DNA from: Sutterella sp.
Lineage (GTDB): Bacteria; Pseudomonadota; Gammaproteobacteria; Burkholderiales; Burkholderiaceae_F
DNA: 64,000 nucleotides
Reading direction: 5' to 3'
Assembly: GCA_019418605.1 (NCBI GenBank)
Contig: DYBN01000035.1
Coordinates: 1-64,000, forward strand
Each line of letters opens with the position of its first letter. Within the stretch, counting starts at the first letter, position 1. The notes below the pieces were generated by a model that was not told the DNA's origin, ran no database searches, and saw only the letters and a program-made list of their open reading frames with translations. This document shows positions 1-7,643 of this stretch, one piece after another. The position numbers and the translations under genes are program-made.

Positions 1-21
1 GCCCGCCCTGCCCCGCCTTCC

Positions 22-27
22 TATAAT
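22..27 (+). promoter_or_regulatory. Candidate -10 box
   Basis: A perfect TATAAT lies 115 bases before the M20 hydrolase start. A matching -35 element would fall at or before the window edge, so the promoter cannot be verified. Direction is inferred from the downstream gene. Confidence 0.3.
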
Positions 28-142
28 GATCCGCGGCCAAATTTGTCTGCGTCGCTCACCGCCCTCGCCTTGATGTCTCTCCTTGCGGGAGGCAAGGCTG
101 CGCAAGCGCGCCGCATTTACTTTTTTGTCGGAGGTTCATCTC

Positions 143-1429
143 ATGTCCGGGCAACCTGTCTGCACTGAAAAGACCAAAGCCGCCATCGAGGCCGTCTGCG
201 CACTTGCCGACGTCAAGAAGGCCCTGCAGCTGGCCAAAGACGAACATCCACGCCGCGTCAAGGAACAAATCGCGCTCACTGAAACGGCGTCGGCTCCTTT
301 TGGAGAAGAGAAAAGAGCGCAGCTCTTCGCACGCATGCTTGAAGACTGCGGCGTTCCCAATGTCGCGCGGGACGCCATCGGCAACGTCATCGGCCGCATC
401 AAGGGCAAGGCGGGGGGCCCTGTTCTGGTGTTGGCCGCGCACCTTGACACCGTCTTTGCCGAAGGCACCGACACGCGGGTGCGCCAAGAAGGAACGATCT
501 ATCACGCGCCCGGCATTTCCGACGATGCCGCGGGGCTTGCATGCGTGCTGCAGACCGCGCGCTGCCTTGTCTCAATAAGGGAAAAGCTCCTGGGCGACGT
601 CGTCGTGGTCGGAACGCTCGGCGAAGAAGGCAACGGCGACCTGCGCGGGGTCAAAGCGCTTTTTGCCGCGCCCAACGATTACAACGGCATGATCGCCGTT
701 GACGGCGCGAGCGTGGGGCGCATTCTCAAGGGAAGCGTGGGCTGCAAGCGCTACCGCGTCATTTTCGAGAGTCTCGGCGGCCACAGCCTGCACAAATTCG
801 GCATCGTCGTCTCCTCCATTCACGCGCTTGCCCGCGCCATCACCAAGGTCAACAGCCTGCAGGTCCCGACCAATCCCCTGTGCACCTTCAATTTCGGCGT
901 CATCAAGGGCGGCACGAGCGTCAATGCCATTGCAAGCTGCGCTGAGGCCGAGCTTGACATCCGCAGCTACGATCAGCCGTCGCTGCAGGCCTTCATTGAG
1001 CGCGTGATGCAGTGCATCAAGAGCGCCGTTGACGACGAAAACAACCGCTGGGGCGCAAGCGAAGAAAACCGCGTGCGGCTCACGATTGAGCAAATCGGCG
1101 ACCGGCCGGCGGGCCTCAACGCCGACGACGCCTCCGTCATTCAGGCCGCCTTCGGCGCACAGCAAAAACTCGGCATCCCGCTTGAGAAATACTCGTTTGG
1201 CGCCACCGACCAAAACATCGCCCTCTTTTACGGCCTGCCGGCAACAACGCTCGGCGCGGGCGGCGCAGAAGCCAACAACCACTCGCTCTCGGAGTGGTGG
1301 GACGAAACCGAAGCCTGGCTCGGACCCCAGCTTGCCTTCTTGACCGCGGCCGCGCTCGTGGGCGTCGAGGGCGCCTCGCAGCCCCTGCTTGAAAAGAAGT
1401 TCTGCCGCAAACTTGAGCAGCCGCTTTAA
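143..1429 (+). CDS. M20 family metallohydrolase (peptidase T-like)
   Basis: A cytoplasmic di-zinc hydrolase of the M20/M25/M40 family, probably a dipeptidase, tripeptidase or amidohydrolase. The zinc-ligand and catalytic signatures appear in family order: AAHLDTV near residue 100, GISDDAAG near 127, the catalytic Glu pair in GTLGEEGNGD near 161, AVDGAS near 187, and a C-terminal NNHSL histidine. A dimerisation (lid) domain fills the middle. The ATG at 143 is chosen over an upstream in-frame ATG at 83 because GGAGG (130-134) sits 8 bases before it. No signal peptide is seen. At 428 residues the length is normal. The gene stands alone, convergent with the Sir2 gene, so context does not reveal the substrate. 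Confidence 0.88.
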   Translation: MSGQPVCTEKTKAAIEAVCALADVKKALQLAKDEHPRRVKEQIALTETASAPFGEEKRAQLFARMLEDCGVPNVARDAIGNVIGRIKGKAGGPVLVLAAHLDTVFAEGTDTRVRQEGTIYHAPGISDDAAGLACVLQTARCLVSIREKLLGDVVVVGTLGEEGNGDLRGVKALFAAPNDYNGMIAVDGASVGRILKGSVGCKRYRVIFESLGGHSLHKFGIVVSSIHALARAITKVNSLQVPTNPLCTFNFGVIKGGTSVNAIASCAEAELDIRSYDQPSLQAFIERVMQCIKSAVDDENNRWGASEENRVRLTIEQIGDRPAGLNADDASVIQAAFGAQQKLGIPLEKYSFGATDQNIALFYGLPATTLGAGGAEANNHSLSEWWDETEAWLGPQLAFLTAAALVGVEGASQPLLEKKFCRKLEQPL

Positions 1430-1611
1430 GCATCATTCATAAAGGCCCCCAGGCGGACACGGCCGAGGGCCGCGCCCGCCCCGGCCCTTCTCTTCTCTTG
1501 GAGCGCCCCCCTCCCGCCTTTAAAAGACGGTTTTCAGAGATGCTCTCCGGCAGCAATGCGCGGGCGCGGGCGCAGGCGTTTCAAAATAGCGAAACTCCCT
1601 TGGAAATCGCT

Positions 1612-2427
1612 TTAGTCGGGCGCCTGAGCCTCATCTCGCTGCTCGATGACTTCTTCAATATCCCTCAGGGCCCGCGGCACCAGCTGTGTGGCCAGGCCTC
1701 GGCGAACTTGGTTGAATTCCTGCACCCGCATGTCGCACATGAGCATCTGCTCGTTCTCGGCAACATCCTTGGCGAGCAGGATCCGGTCCCGGCAACCGTG
1801 CTTGAAGGCCATTCGAACAAAATCCGCCGCCGGGTACACAAAACCTGAGGTGCCGACTGCGAGGAAAATGTCGGCGCGCTTGAGCACCGACGGAATCCAG
1901 TCCATGCCGTAGGGTATTTCACCGAAAAACACGACATTGGTGCGCACGGCTCCGTGCGTTGCCCGACAAACCGGGCAAACGTCCTCAAAGCTGTAGGGCC
2001 CCAACCGCGGGAAGACCGCCCCGCACGCCGTGCAGCGGCTTTGCAAAAAAGTGCCGTGCAAATGAAAAACACTCGTATCGCCCGCCTCTTCGCACAGCGA
2101 GTCGACATTTTGGGTGATGTGCACAATGTCCGCCCGCAGGCGGTTGCGCTTCACAAACCGGGCGATCGCCTCGTGCGCAGCATTGGGACGTGCGCCGTCA
2201 TAGGCCTCGATTCGGCGGTTGACAACCTCAATGACAGCTTTTGGATCCCTTTCGTAGTCGCGCGCATCAAGCGCGCCGGTACGCACCCATCCGTTGGAAG
2301 GATCGCGGAAAGTTGCAATGCCGCTCTCGGCCGAAAGACCGGCGCCGGACAAGATGACGATCACGGGGCGCTCCTTGCGCCAGAAACGGTTTTTGAGCCT
2401 GACAAGATGTGTGTTGTTGCCGTCCAC
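1612..2427 (-). CDS. Sir2-family NAD-dependent protein deacylase
   Basis: A sirtuin that removes acyl groups from lysines using NAD. The NAD-binding GAGLSAESGIATFRD motif is near the N-terminus, followed by TQNVDSL, the catalytic histidine in HLHGT, and two zinc Cys pairs (CTACG and CPVCR) as in bacterial CobB-type enzymes. The reading frame stays open upstream to 2592, but only a GTG at 2427 has a good ribosome-binding site (AAGGAG, 6 bases away), giving 271 residues with the Rossmann motif about 25 residues in, as expected. The gene diverges from the GNAT gene 167 bases away. A sirtuin and an acetyltransferase as neighbours is suggestive, but a joint role is not shown. Confidence 0.9.
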   Translation of the reverse strand: MDGNNTHLVRLKNRFWRKERPVIVILSGAGLSAESGIATFRDPSNGWVRTGALDARDYERDPKAVIEVVNRRIEAYDGARPNAAHEAIARFVKRNRLRADIVHITQNVDSLCEEAGDTSVFHLHGTFLQSRCTACGAVFPRLGPYSFEDVCPVCRATHGAVRTNVVFFGEIPYGMDWIPSVLKRADIFLAVGTSGFVYPAADFVRMAFKHGCRDRILLAKDVAENEQMLMCDMRVQEFNQVRRGLATQLVPRALRDIEEVIEQRDEAQAPD

Positions 2428-2594
2428 AGCAGTCTCCTTCGGAAAACCTCGGTTGGATTCACGTGAAAATTGTGAATCCCGCTGCGTCAGCCATTGACGC
2501 TCTTTAGCCTTTCCAAAACAAAAAAGTGATCGCAAACGAGACCGCCCGCTACAATCGACCGAGCTATTGCAAACCTTCAAGAAAAACCACACTC

Positions 2595-3140
2595 ATGCAC
2601 TACGAAATTCGCAAGGCGCGTCCCGAAGACTGCGGCACCGTCTGTGAGCTCATTCACGCGCTTGCCGCGTACGAAAAACTCTCCGACGCATGCCATGCAA
2701 CGCCCGAAGCCATCCGCGAGGCTCTCTTTGCCGGGAATCCCGTCGCGCACTGCATTTTGTGCCGGGAGGTTGACGAGGAAGGCCGCGCGCCTTCGCGCGC
2801 CGTTGCCTTTGCACTGTACTTTTTCAACTTCTCGACCTTTGAGGCGCGCAAGGGCCTGTACCTTGAAGACCTTTTCGTCGTAGAAGACGCCCGGGGCCGC
2901 GGCGTCGGCACGATGATGATCAGGCACCTTGCCGAAATCGCCGTGCGGGAAAACTGCGCGCGCTTTGAATGGGTGGTGCTCGATTGGAACAAGCCTGCGC
3001 AGGCCTTCTACAAAAAGCTCGGCGCCGACATCCACGACGAGTGGTGGCTGTGCAGGCTCTCGGGGGAGCAGCTTGCTGCGTGCGCAAAGGCCGCGGACAA
3101 AACTGCCCCCGATGCGCCCAAAGAAAGAAGCGGCAGCTGA
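2595..3140 (+). CDS. GNAT family N-acetyltransferase
   Basis: An acetyl-CoA-dependent N-acetyltransferase of 181 residues. The GNAT fold is clear: a beta1-alpha1 start (IRKARPEDC), the LEDLFVVEDARGRGVGTMM acetyl-CoA-binding segment with the Q/RxxGxG/A pyrophosphate loop, and a C-terminal WNKPAQAFYKKLGA helix. The last feature is typical of the diamine N-acetyltransferase (SSAT-like) group, so a polyamine or small amine substrate is possible. The ATG at 2595 was chosen because homologues begin right before the beta1 strand. No strong Shine-Dalgarno is visible. A hairpin overlaps the stop codon and serves the convergent LysE gene. Confidence 0.85.
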   Translation: MHYEIRKARPEDCGTVCELIHALAAYEKLSDACHATPEAIREALFAGNPVAHCILCREVDEEGRAPSRAVAFALYFFNFSTFEARKGLYLEDLFVVEDARGRGVGTMMIRHLAEIAVRENCARFEWVVLDWNKPAQAFYKKLGADIHDEWWLCRLSGEQLAACAKAADKTAPDAPKERSGS

Positions 3141-3157
3141 TTTTTCAAAGAGCTGCC
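3121..3157 (-). terminator. Terminator of the LysE-type gene
   Basis: A 9-bp perfect stem (GCGGCAGCT at 3128-3136 with AGCTGCCGC at 3149-3157). On the minus strand it is followed by TTTCTTT, which fits intrinsic termination of the gene ending at 3191. It overlaps the GNAT stop codon on the plus strand. Confidence 0.6.
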
Positions 3158-3190
3158 GCAGCCCCCTGCAGATGCCGCAGAGGCGCTTTT

Positions 3191-3862
3191 CTACAAGCGC
3201 CCCATCAACATCGGAACGCCAAAGCCAAGCGCGAGCAACCAGTAGGCCGCAGCCGAGATGCGGTTGATCCACACCGAGGCCGCGTCCGTGAGGAAGCGCT
3301 CCGCGGCGCTTGAGGCCATCGTTGCGTAGACCGTGTGCACGATCAGAAGAATGAGCGAGTAGTTCACCGCCAAAAGCACGACCTGCGGCCAGTAGGCAAG
3401 CGTGCGGTCGATGCACTGCGGGAAAAGCGAAAGATAGAAAATGATGAGCGCCGGGTTGGTGAGCTGCAGCAGCACGCCTTCGGCAAAAAGCCGCACGGGC
3501 CCGGCCTCGGGCTCGGCGCTGCGCCCGCTCATTGCCTCCTCCCGGATGTGGCTGTCCAAAACCTTGAAGACAAAAGGCTTGGCGCGGAATTTCTTCCACC
3601 CGAGATAAATCAGAAAGAGAACGCCGGCTGCCTTCACGATGCCGTAGAGCGTCGGCGAGGTTGCAATCAAAACGCCAAGACCGGTGACGGAAATGCCCGC
3701 CACAACGAGCGTTCCGAAGGCGCAGCCGCCGATGGCGGGCAGCGTGCGCCACACGCCCAGACGGATGGCGTTGGTTACCGCCATCAGCACGCCGGGACCG
3801 GGCGACATGATGGTGCTCACCGAGGCAACCAGAAAAATCCAATACAGCGACAGATTGACCAT
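3191..3862 (-). CDS. LysE family amino-acid exporter
   Basis: An inner-membrane exporter of the LysE/RhtB superfamily, which removes excess amino acids such as lysine, threonine or homoserine lactone. The N-terminal SPGPGVLMAVTNAIRLG signature is diagnostic, and about six hydrophobic segments follow over 223 residues, the usual length. A charged loop lies between the third and fourth segments. An ATG at 3862 is preferred; an in-frame TTG three codons upstream is possible, and neither has a strong ribosome-binding site. The substrate cannot be read from the sequence. It is convergent with the GNAT gene and shares the hairpin region at its end. Confidence 0.87.
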   Translation of the reverse strand: MVNLSLYWIFLVASVSTIMSPGPGVLMAVTNAIRLGVWRTLPAIGGCAFGTLVVAGISVTGLGVLIATSPTLYGIVKAAGVLFLIYLGWKKFRAKPFVFKVLDSHIREEAMSGRSAEPEAGPVRLFAEGVLLQLTNPALIIFYLSLFPQCIDRTLAYWPQVVLLAVNYSLILLIVHTVYATMASSAAERFLTDAASVWINRISAAAYWLLALGFGVPMLMGRL

Positions 3863-4037
3863 GGAGAACAACTCGAGCCGGTTTGAGGCCTGTCCGGGCT
3901 GGCGCCCGGCTCATTGCAGCCTTTGCTGATTCTACCGCCCTGCTCCCGCCGGGCAACAGCCGCGGCGCCCGCGGGACGGCAAACGGATCAAAACGAGCAC
4001 GAGGCGCCACAAAGATGCGCGTGCCTCTCTTCTGAAT

Positions 4038-4068
4038 TTGAAAACCCGCGCTCAAGGCGCGGTACAAT
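4038..4068 (+). promoter_or_regulatory. Candidate sigma-70 promoter
   Basis: TTGAAA (4038-4043) and TACAAT (4063-4068) are separated by 19 bases, slightly longer than ideal. They lie about 70-90 bases before the outer-membrane barrel gene. A start in this region would exclude the earliest in-frame ATG (4038) of that gene. Confidence 0.4.
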
Positions 4069-4136
4069 CGGTCAAATTTTGCGGGCCGGGACGGCGAAAA
4101 AGACGAAATACAGAAACACCCCCGGCCTCCATACCG

Positions 4137-5123
4137 ATGACCCCTCGAACAACAACCATGTTTGTCACGCATACGCCAAAAATTTGTGCGGCTGCAGCCG
4201 CCGCCAGTGCCTGTCTTTCCCTGAGTCTGCCTGCCGGAGCGCAAAACGTCTGGACCGACTCGGGCGCCGCAGCCGCCTTCATGGACGTGCCGCAGCTCGT
4301 GCGCGAGAGCATTCATGCGCGCACCAATGAAAACATGCGCAGCCCCCGCACCGACGGCGGCAGCATCTGGCTTGACCTCAAGGGCGCTACAAGCGAATCG
4401 GACACCTCGGTTGCCGGCGCCTCGGGCTGGGACACCGACATCTACGGATTAAACCTTGGAGCCGACATCAAGCGCGGCGATTCCTTCTTCGGCGTGGTCT
4501 ACACCTATGCCAACGCCGACGGCGACAGTCAGGGACTTGCGCAGAAGATGAGCACAGACATCGACTTCTGGGGCGTGTCGATCTTCGGGCAGCAAACCTT
4601 CGGCGTCGTGAGCCTTTTTGGCGCCGCAGGCTGGATGTACGTCTCGGGCGATGCGGACATGGGCGCGGCGACGTACGACGCCGACGGCAACATCTGGACC
4701 GCCGATCTGGGCATCAAGGGCATTGCGCACCTGGGGCCCGTGAGCATCGTGCCCTACGCCAAGGCAGAACTCACCTACCTGCAGCCTGAAAACTTCCACG
4801 GCGGCGAACCGGACAATCTGCGCATCTATCAATTCCCCGTAGGCGTCAATGCCGCCTGGGAATTCACCGCGGGCGACTGGACGCTCACCCCTGCCGTTGA
4901 TCTGGCGGTCGTGCCCACCGCGGGCGACACCGATGCAACGGGCAAGCTCAACGGCGCGGCCTTTAGCACCCAGTTTTACAACGACGATACGTTCTACCGC
5001 GCGGGGATTGAATTTTCCGCAAAAAGCGAGCACGCCGTCTTCGGCCTTTCCTACCGCTATCTTGACGGCTCCGACGGCTACGCGATGCACATGTTCGGCG
5101 CCCGAGCCGAGTACGTCTTCTAA
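4137..5123 (+). CDS. Outer-membrane beta-barrel (autotransporter-domain-like) protein
   Basis: A secreted outer-membrane protein of about 328 residues. It has a Sec signal peptide (alanine-rich stretch ending LPAGAQ), a short linker, then alternating amphipathic strands filling the rest of the chain and ending in the C-terminal phenylalanine of ...RAEYVF, a BAM-recognition signal. The organisation matches the roughly 280-residue C-terminal translocator domain of type V autotransporters, but no passenger domain precedes it. It may therefore be a free-standing barrel or a truncated autotransporter. The start is uncertain: ATG at 4137 or ATG at 4158, neither with a good ribosome-binding site. 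A candidate promoter lies just upstream. Confidence 0.75.
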   Translation: MTPRTTTMFVTHTPKICAAAAAASACLSLSLPAGAQNVWTDSGAAAAFMDVPQLVRESIHARTNENMRSPRTDGGSIWLDLKGATSESDTSVAGASGWDTDIYGLNLGADIKRGDSFFGVVYTYANADGDSQGLAQKMSTDIDFWGVSIFGQQTFGVVSLFGAAGWMYVSGDADMGAATYDADGNIWTADLGIKGIAHLGPVSIVPYAKAELTYLQPENFHGGEPDNLRIYQFPVGVNAAWEFTAGDWTLTPAVDLAVVPTAGDTDATGKLNGAAFSTQFYNDDTFYRAGIEFSAKSEHAVFGLSYRYLDGSDGYAMHMFGARAEYVF

Positions 5124-5147
5124 TCGCGCCTTCCCTTTCATCGGGCC

Positions 5148-5813
5148 ATGCGCAAAAGCAAGGTTTTTCATCCCTGTCTGGACGAAAACGGCAACCCCGT
5201 CGTCGTCTCGCACCCGAACACCTCGACGGCTTTGGAGACGTGGCTTGACAGCAGCCTGACGGCTGTTGCAAGTCGAACGGACACGCCGGCTCTGCCCGCG
5301 GCAATCAACGGTCTTGCCTTTGACCAAGGAATCGACGTGCCGCCGGAGGCGGCGCAGCCGTGGCTCACGCTTGGGCCCAACATCGTGCCCGGCGAGCCCG
5401 ACTTCGTCATGCCGCCGGGCTACAGGGCCACTTCCGGGTGCGTGGTCATTGAGCCCGACAACCGCGTCTGGGTCGTCTTTCCGTCCAATCAATTTGGAGG
5501 CGTCGTCTGCAGCTTTCCCAAGGGAAGGCTGGAACCGATCCTGTCGCTAGCCGAAAACGCAGCCAAGGAGACGTGGGAGGAGTCGGGCCTTTATGTGCAG
5601 CCCACGCACTTTTTGTGCGACATCGTGCGCACGCACGTCGTGACGCGCTTTTATGCCGCAAGGCGCCTGGGCGGCTCCCCGACCCTTGCTGGCTGGGAGA
5701 GTCAGGCCGTGGGGCTCGTGCCCGTCAAAGACCTCCCGCAGCTCATCAACCGCGAGTACGACCGCAAGGTCATCCCCTACATCGAAAAGCTCCTGGAAAG
5801 CCGCAAGCCATAG
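5148..5813 (+). CDS. NUDIX domain protein
   Basis: A 221-residue protein with a NUDIX fold in its C-terminal two thirds. The Nudix-box region reads GRLEPILSLAENAAKETWEESGL-like, so the second half (AKETWEESGL) matches the canonical REUXEEXGU with Lys for Arg, while the first Glu of GX5E is not in register. Hydrolase activity on a nucleoside diphosphate derivative is therefore plausible but not assured. The first 90 residues are not part of the common domain. It starts 24 bases after the barrel gene stop and may be cotranscribed with it. A strong hairpin terminator follows at 5876-5922. Confidence 0.75.
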   Translation: MRKSKVFHPCLDENGNPVVVSHPNTSTALETWLDSSLTAVASRTDTPALPAAINGLAFDQGIDVPPEAAQPWLTLGPNIVPGEPDFVMPPGYRATSGCVVIEPDNRVWVVFPSNQFGGVVCSFPKGRLEPILSLAENAAKETWEESGLYVQPTHFLCDIVRTHVVTRFYAARRLGGSPTLAGWESQAVGLVPVKDLPQLINREYDRKVIPYIEKLLESRKP

Positions 5814-5875
5814 CGCCCCTCTATCGGTTGGAAGCCTTCCTGCACTCAATTTGCCTGCTCTTGAGAGCACGTCAT

Positions 5876-5922
5876 AAAAAACGCCTGAGGTGTCCCGAAA
5901 AGGATGCTCAGGCGTTTTTTGT
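5876..5922. terminator. Bidirectional intrinsic terminator
   Basis: ACGCCTGAG (5881-5889) pairs perfectly with CTCAGGCGT (5907-5915). It is preceded by an A run and followed by TTTTT, so it can end both the NUDIX transcript and read-through from ilvC on the other strand. Confidence 0.85.
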
Positions 5923-5979
5923 AAAAATTCCGGGAACCGTCCATTCAAAGGAGACGGTCCCCGCCGTCGGTGAAGACGG

Positions 5980-6003
5980 CCTTGGGGCCTGCAGGCCCCA
6001 AGG
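5980..6003. repeat. 24-bp perfect palindrome
   Basis: A 24-base uninterrupted palindrome (CCTTGGGGCCTG followed by its mirror CAGGCCCCAAGG) lies 24 bases after the ilvC stop codon. It has no loop and no T tract, so it is a poor classic terminator. It may be a transcript-end stabiliser or a protein-binding dyad. Confidence 0.5.
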
Positions 6004-6026
6004 CGAGCGCGTCTTGTGGGCGCGTC

Positions 6027-7043
6027 TTAGTTCTTGGACTTGTCGACGAGCTTGTGTGCGGCAATCCAGGGCATCATGCCGCGCAGCTGTGCGCCCGTCT
6101 TCTCAAGCGGATGCTCGGCCGTCATGCGGCGCTCGCTGCGCAGCTGCGGGTAGCCCAGAGCGCATTCGGAAAGGAAGTCCTTGGCGTAGCTGCCGTTTTG
6201 AATCTTCTTGAGGCACTCGCGCATGGCCTTGCGGCTTTCTTCGTTGACGACCTTCGGGCCCGTGTAGTACTGGCCGTACTCGGCGTTGTTCGAAATCGAG
6301 TAGTCCATCGTGGCGATGCCGCCTTCGTAGATCAGATCGACGATGAGCTTCATCTCGTGGCAGCACTCGAAGTAGGCCATTTCAGGCGCATAGCCCGCCT
6401 CAACGAGCGTCTCAAAGCCCGTCTTGATGAGCTGCACCAGGCCGCCGCAGAGCACGGCCTGCTCGCCGAAGAGGTCCGTTTCGGTTTCGTCGCGGAACGT
6501 CGTCTCGATGACGCCGGCCTTGCCGCCGCCGTTGGCGCAGGCATAGCTCAGAGCAACGTCGTGCGCGCGGCCCGAGACGTCCTGGTAGACGGCGATGAGT
6601 TGCGGGACGCCGGCGCCGGCCACGTAGGTCGAGCGAACGGTGTGGCCCGGAGCCTTCGGAGCGATCATGATGACGTCAAGGTCGGCGCGGGGCGTAACCT
6701 GCCCGTAGTGCACATTAAAGCCGTGGGCAAAGGCGAGCGTGGCGCCCTGCTTGAGGTTGGGTTCGACCTGGTCGCTGTAGACCTTGGCAATGTTTTCGTC
6801 AGGCACGAGGATCATGACGAGGTCGGCGTCCTTGGTCGCCTCCTCGATCGTGGCAACCTTCAGGCCCGCGGCCTCGGCCTTGGCCCAGGAGGCGCCGCCC
6901 TTGCGCAGGCCGACCACCACGTCGCAGCCCGAATCACGCAGGTTCTGGGCGTGCGCATGGCCCTGGCTGCCGTAGCCGATGATGGCAACCTTCTTGCCCT
7001 TGATCAGTGAAAGATCAGCGTCCTTGTCGTAATAGACTTTCAT
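6027..7043 (-). CDS. ilvC: Ketol-acid reductoisomerase
   Basis: The second enzyme of branched-chain amino-acid synthesis. It isomerises and reduces acetolactate or acetohydroxybutyrate using NADPH and magnesium. At 338 residues it is a class I enzyme. The N-terminal Rossmann motif GYGSQGHAHAQNLRDSG is followed by a VGLRKGGASW phosphate-binding loop, and the C-terminal knotted domain carries the metal-binding DLFGEQAVLCGG and CHEMKLIVDLIYEGG segments. An AGAGGA ribosome-binding site lies 6 bases before the ATG. It is the last gene of the minus-strand ilvB-ilvN-ilvC run, 98 bases after ilvN, with a small hairpin between them. Confidence 0.98.
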   Translation of the reverse strand: MKVYYDKDADLSLIKGKKVAIIGYGSQGHAHAQNLRDSGCDVVVGLRKGGASWAKAEAAGLKVATIEEATKDADLVMILVPDENIAKVYSDQVEPNLKQGATLAFAHGFNVHYGQVTPRADLDVIMIAPKAPGHTVRSTYVAGAGVPQLIAVYQDVSGRAHDVALSYACANGGGKAGVIETTFRDETETDLFGEQAVLCGGLVQLIKTGFETLVEAGYAPEMAYFECCHEMKLIVDLIYEGGIATMDYSISNNAEYGQYYTGPKVVNEESRKAMRECLKKIQNGSYAKDFLSECALGYPQLRSERRMTAEHPLEKTGAQLRGMMPWIAAHKLVDKSKN

Positions 7044-7062
7044 TTTTTCCTCTTGGTGATGC

Positions 7063-7084
7063 CGGCCGCAAGAAGTTGCGGCCG
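7063..7084 (-). repeat. Hairpin between ilvN and ilvC
   Basis: A 9-bp perfect stem (CGGCCGCAA with TTGCGGCCG) closes a four-base loop in the ilvN-ilvC gap. It lacks a T tract. It may be an mRNA processing or stability element that sets relative ilvC expression. Confidence 0.45.
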
Positions 7085-7141
7085 ATGGTAAAAATTTCCA
7101 AAAATCGTGCGGGCGCCCTCAAAAAGCGCCCTTGTTTCTTG

Positions 7142-7639
7142 TCAGGGTCTCAGGATGCGCTCGCCGCGGGCAATGCCGCTTGCGCCCGTGCGGACGGTCT
7201 CCAAAATCAGGCTGTGGTCGATCGCGCCGAGAAAGGCGTCGAGCTTGGAGCGGTCGCCCGTCACCTCGATCGTGTAGCTCTTTTCATTGACGTCGACCAC
7301 GCGGGCGCGGAAGATTTCCGTGATGCGCAGCATTTCGTCGCGGTCGCGCCCGATCGCGCGCACCTTGACGAGCATCAGCTCGCGCTCGACATAGTCGTTT
7401 TCCATCAGGTCGTAGACCTTGATCACCTCAATCAATCGGTTGAGGTGCTTGGTGATCTGCTCCATGGTGCCGTCGTCGGCAAAACTTACGATCGTCATGC
7501 GCGAGATGCCCTCGTTTTCCGTGGGCGCCACGGTGAGCGACTCAATGTTGTAGCCGCGGGCCGAGAACAGGCCCACGACGCGGCTGAGCGCTCCGGAGGT
7601 GTTCTTCAATAGAACCGAAAGAATGTGTCTGGAAGCCAT
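7142..7639 (-). CDS. ilvN: Acetolactate synthase small (regulatory) subunit
   Basis: The regulatory partner of acetolactate synthase, which binds valine for feedback control and boosts catalysis of the large subunit. The 165-residue protein starts with an ACT domain (ILSVLLKNTSGALSRVVGLFSARGYNIESLTV) and ends with the ALS_ss_C region (DRDEMLRITEIFRARVVDV, RTGASGIARGE). The ATG at 7639 has GGAGGA about 8 bases upstream, inside the end of ilvB. Only 4 bases separate the two genes, which suggests translational coupling. The symbol follows betaproteobacterial usage; ilvH is equally defensible. Confidence 0.96.
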   Translation of the reverse strand: MASRHILSVLLKNTSGALSRVVGLFSARGYNIESLTVAPTENEGISRMTIVSFADDGTMEQITKHLNRLIEVIKVYDLMENDYVERELMLVKVRAIGRDRDEMLRITEIFRARVVDVNEKSYTIEVTGDRSKLDAFLGAIDHSLILETVRTGASGIARGERILRP

Positions 7640-7643
7640 CTGA

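Noticed and set aside
2577..4316. Very long minus-strand frame opposite the GNAT and LysE genes
   Set aside because: It is a shadow of GC-rich codon bias: it runs across real genes on both strands and encodes no recognisable domain.
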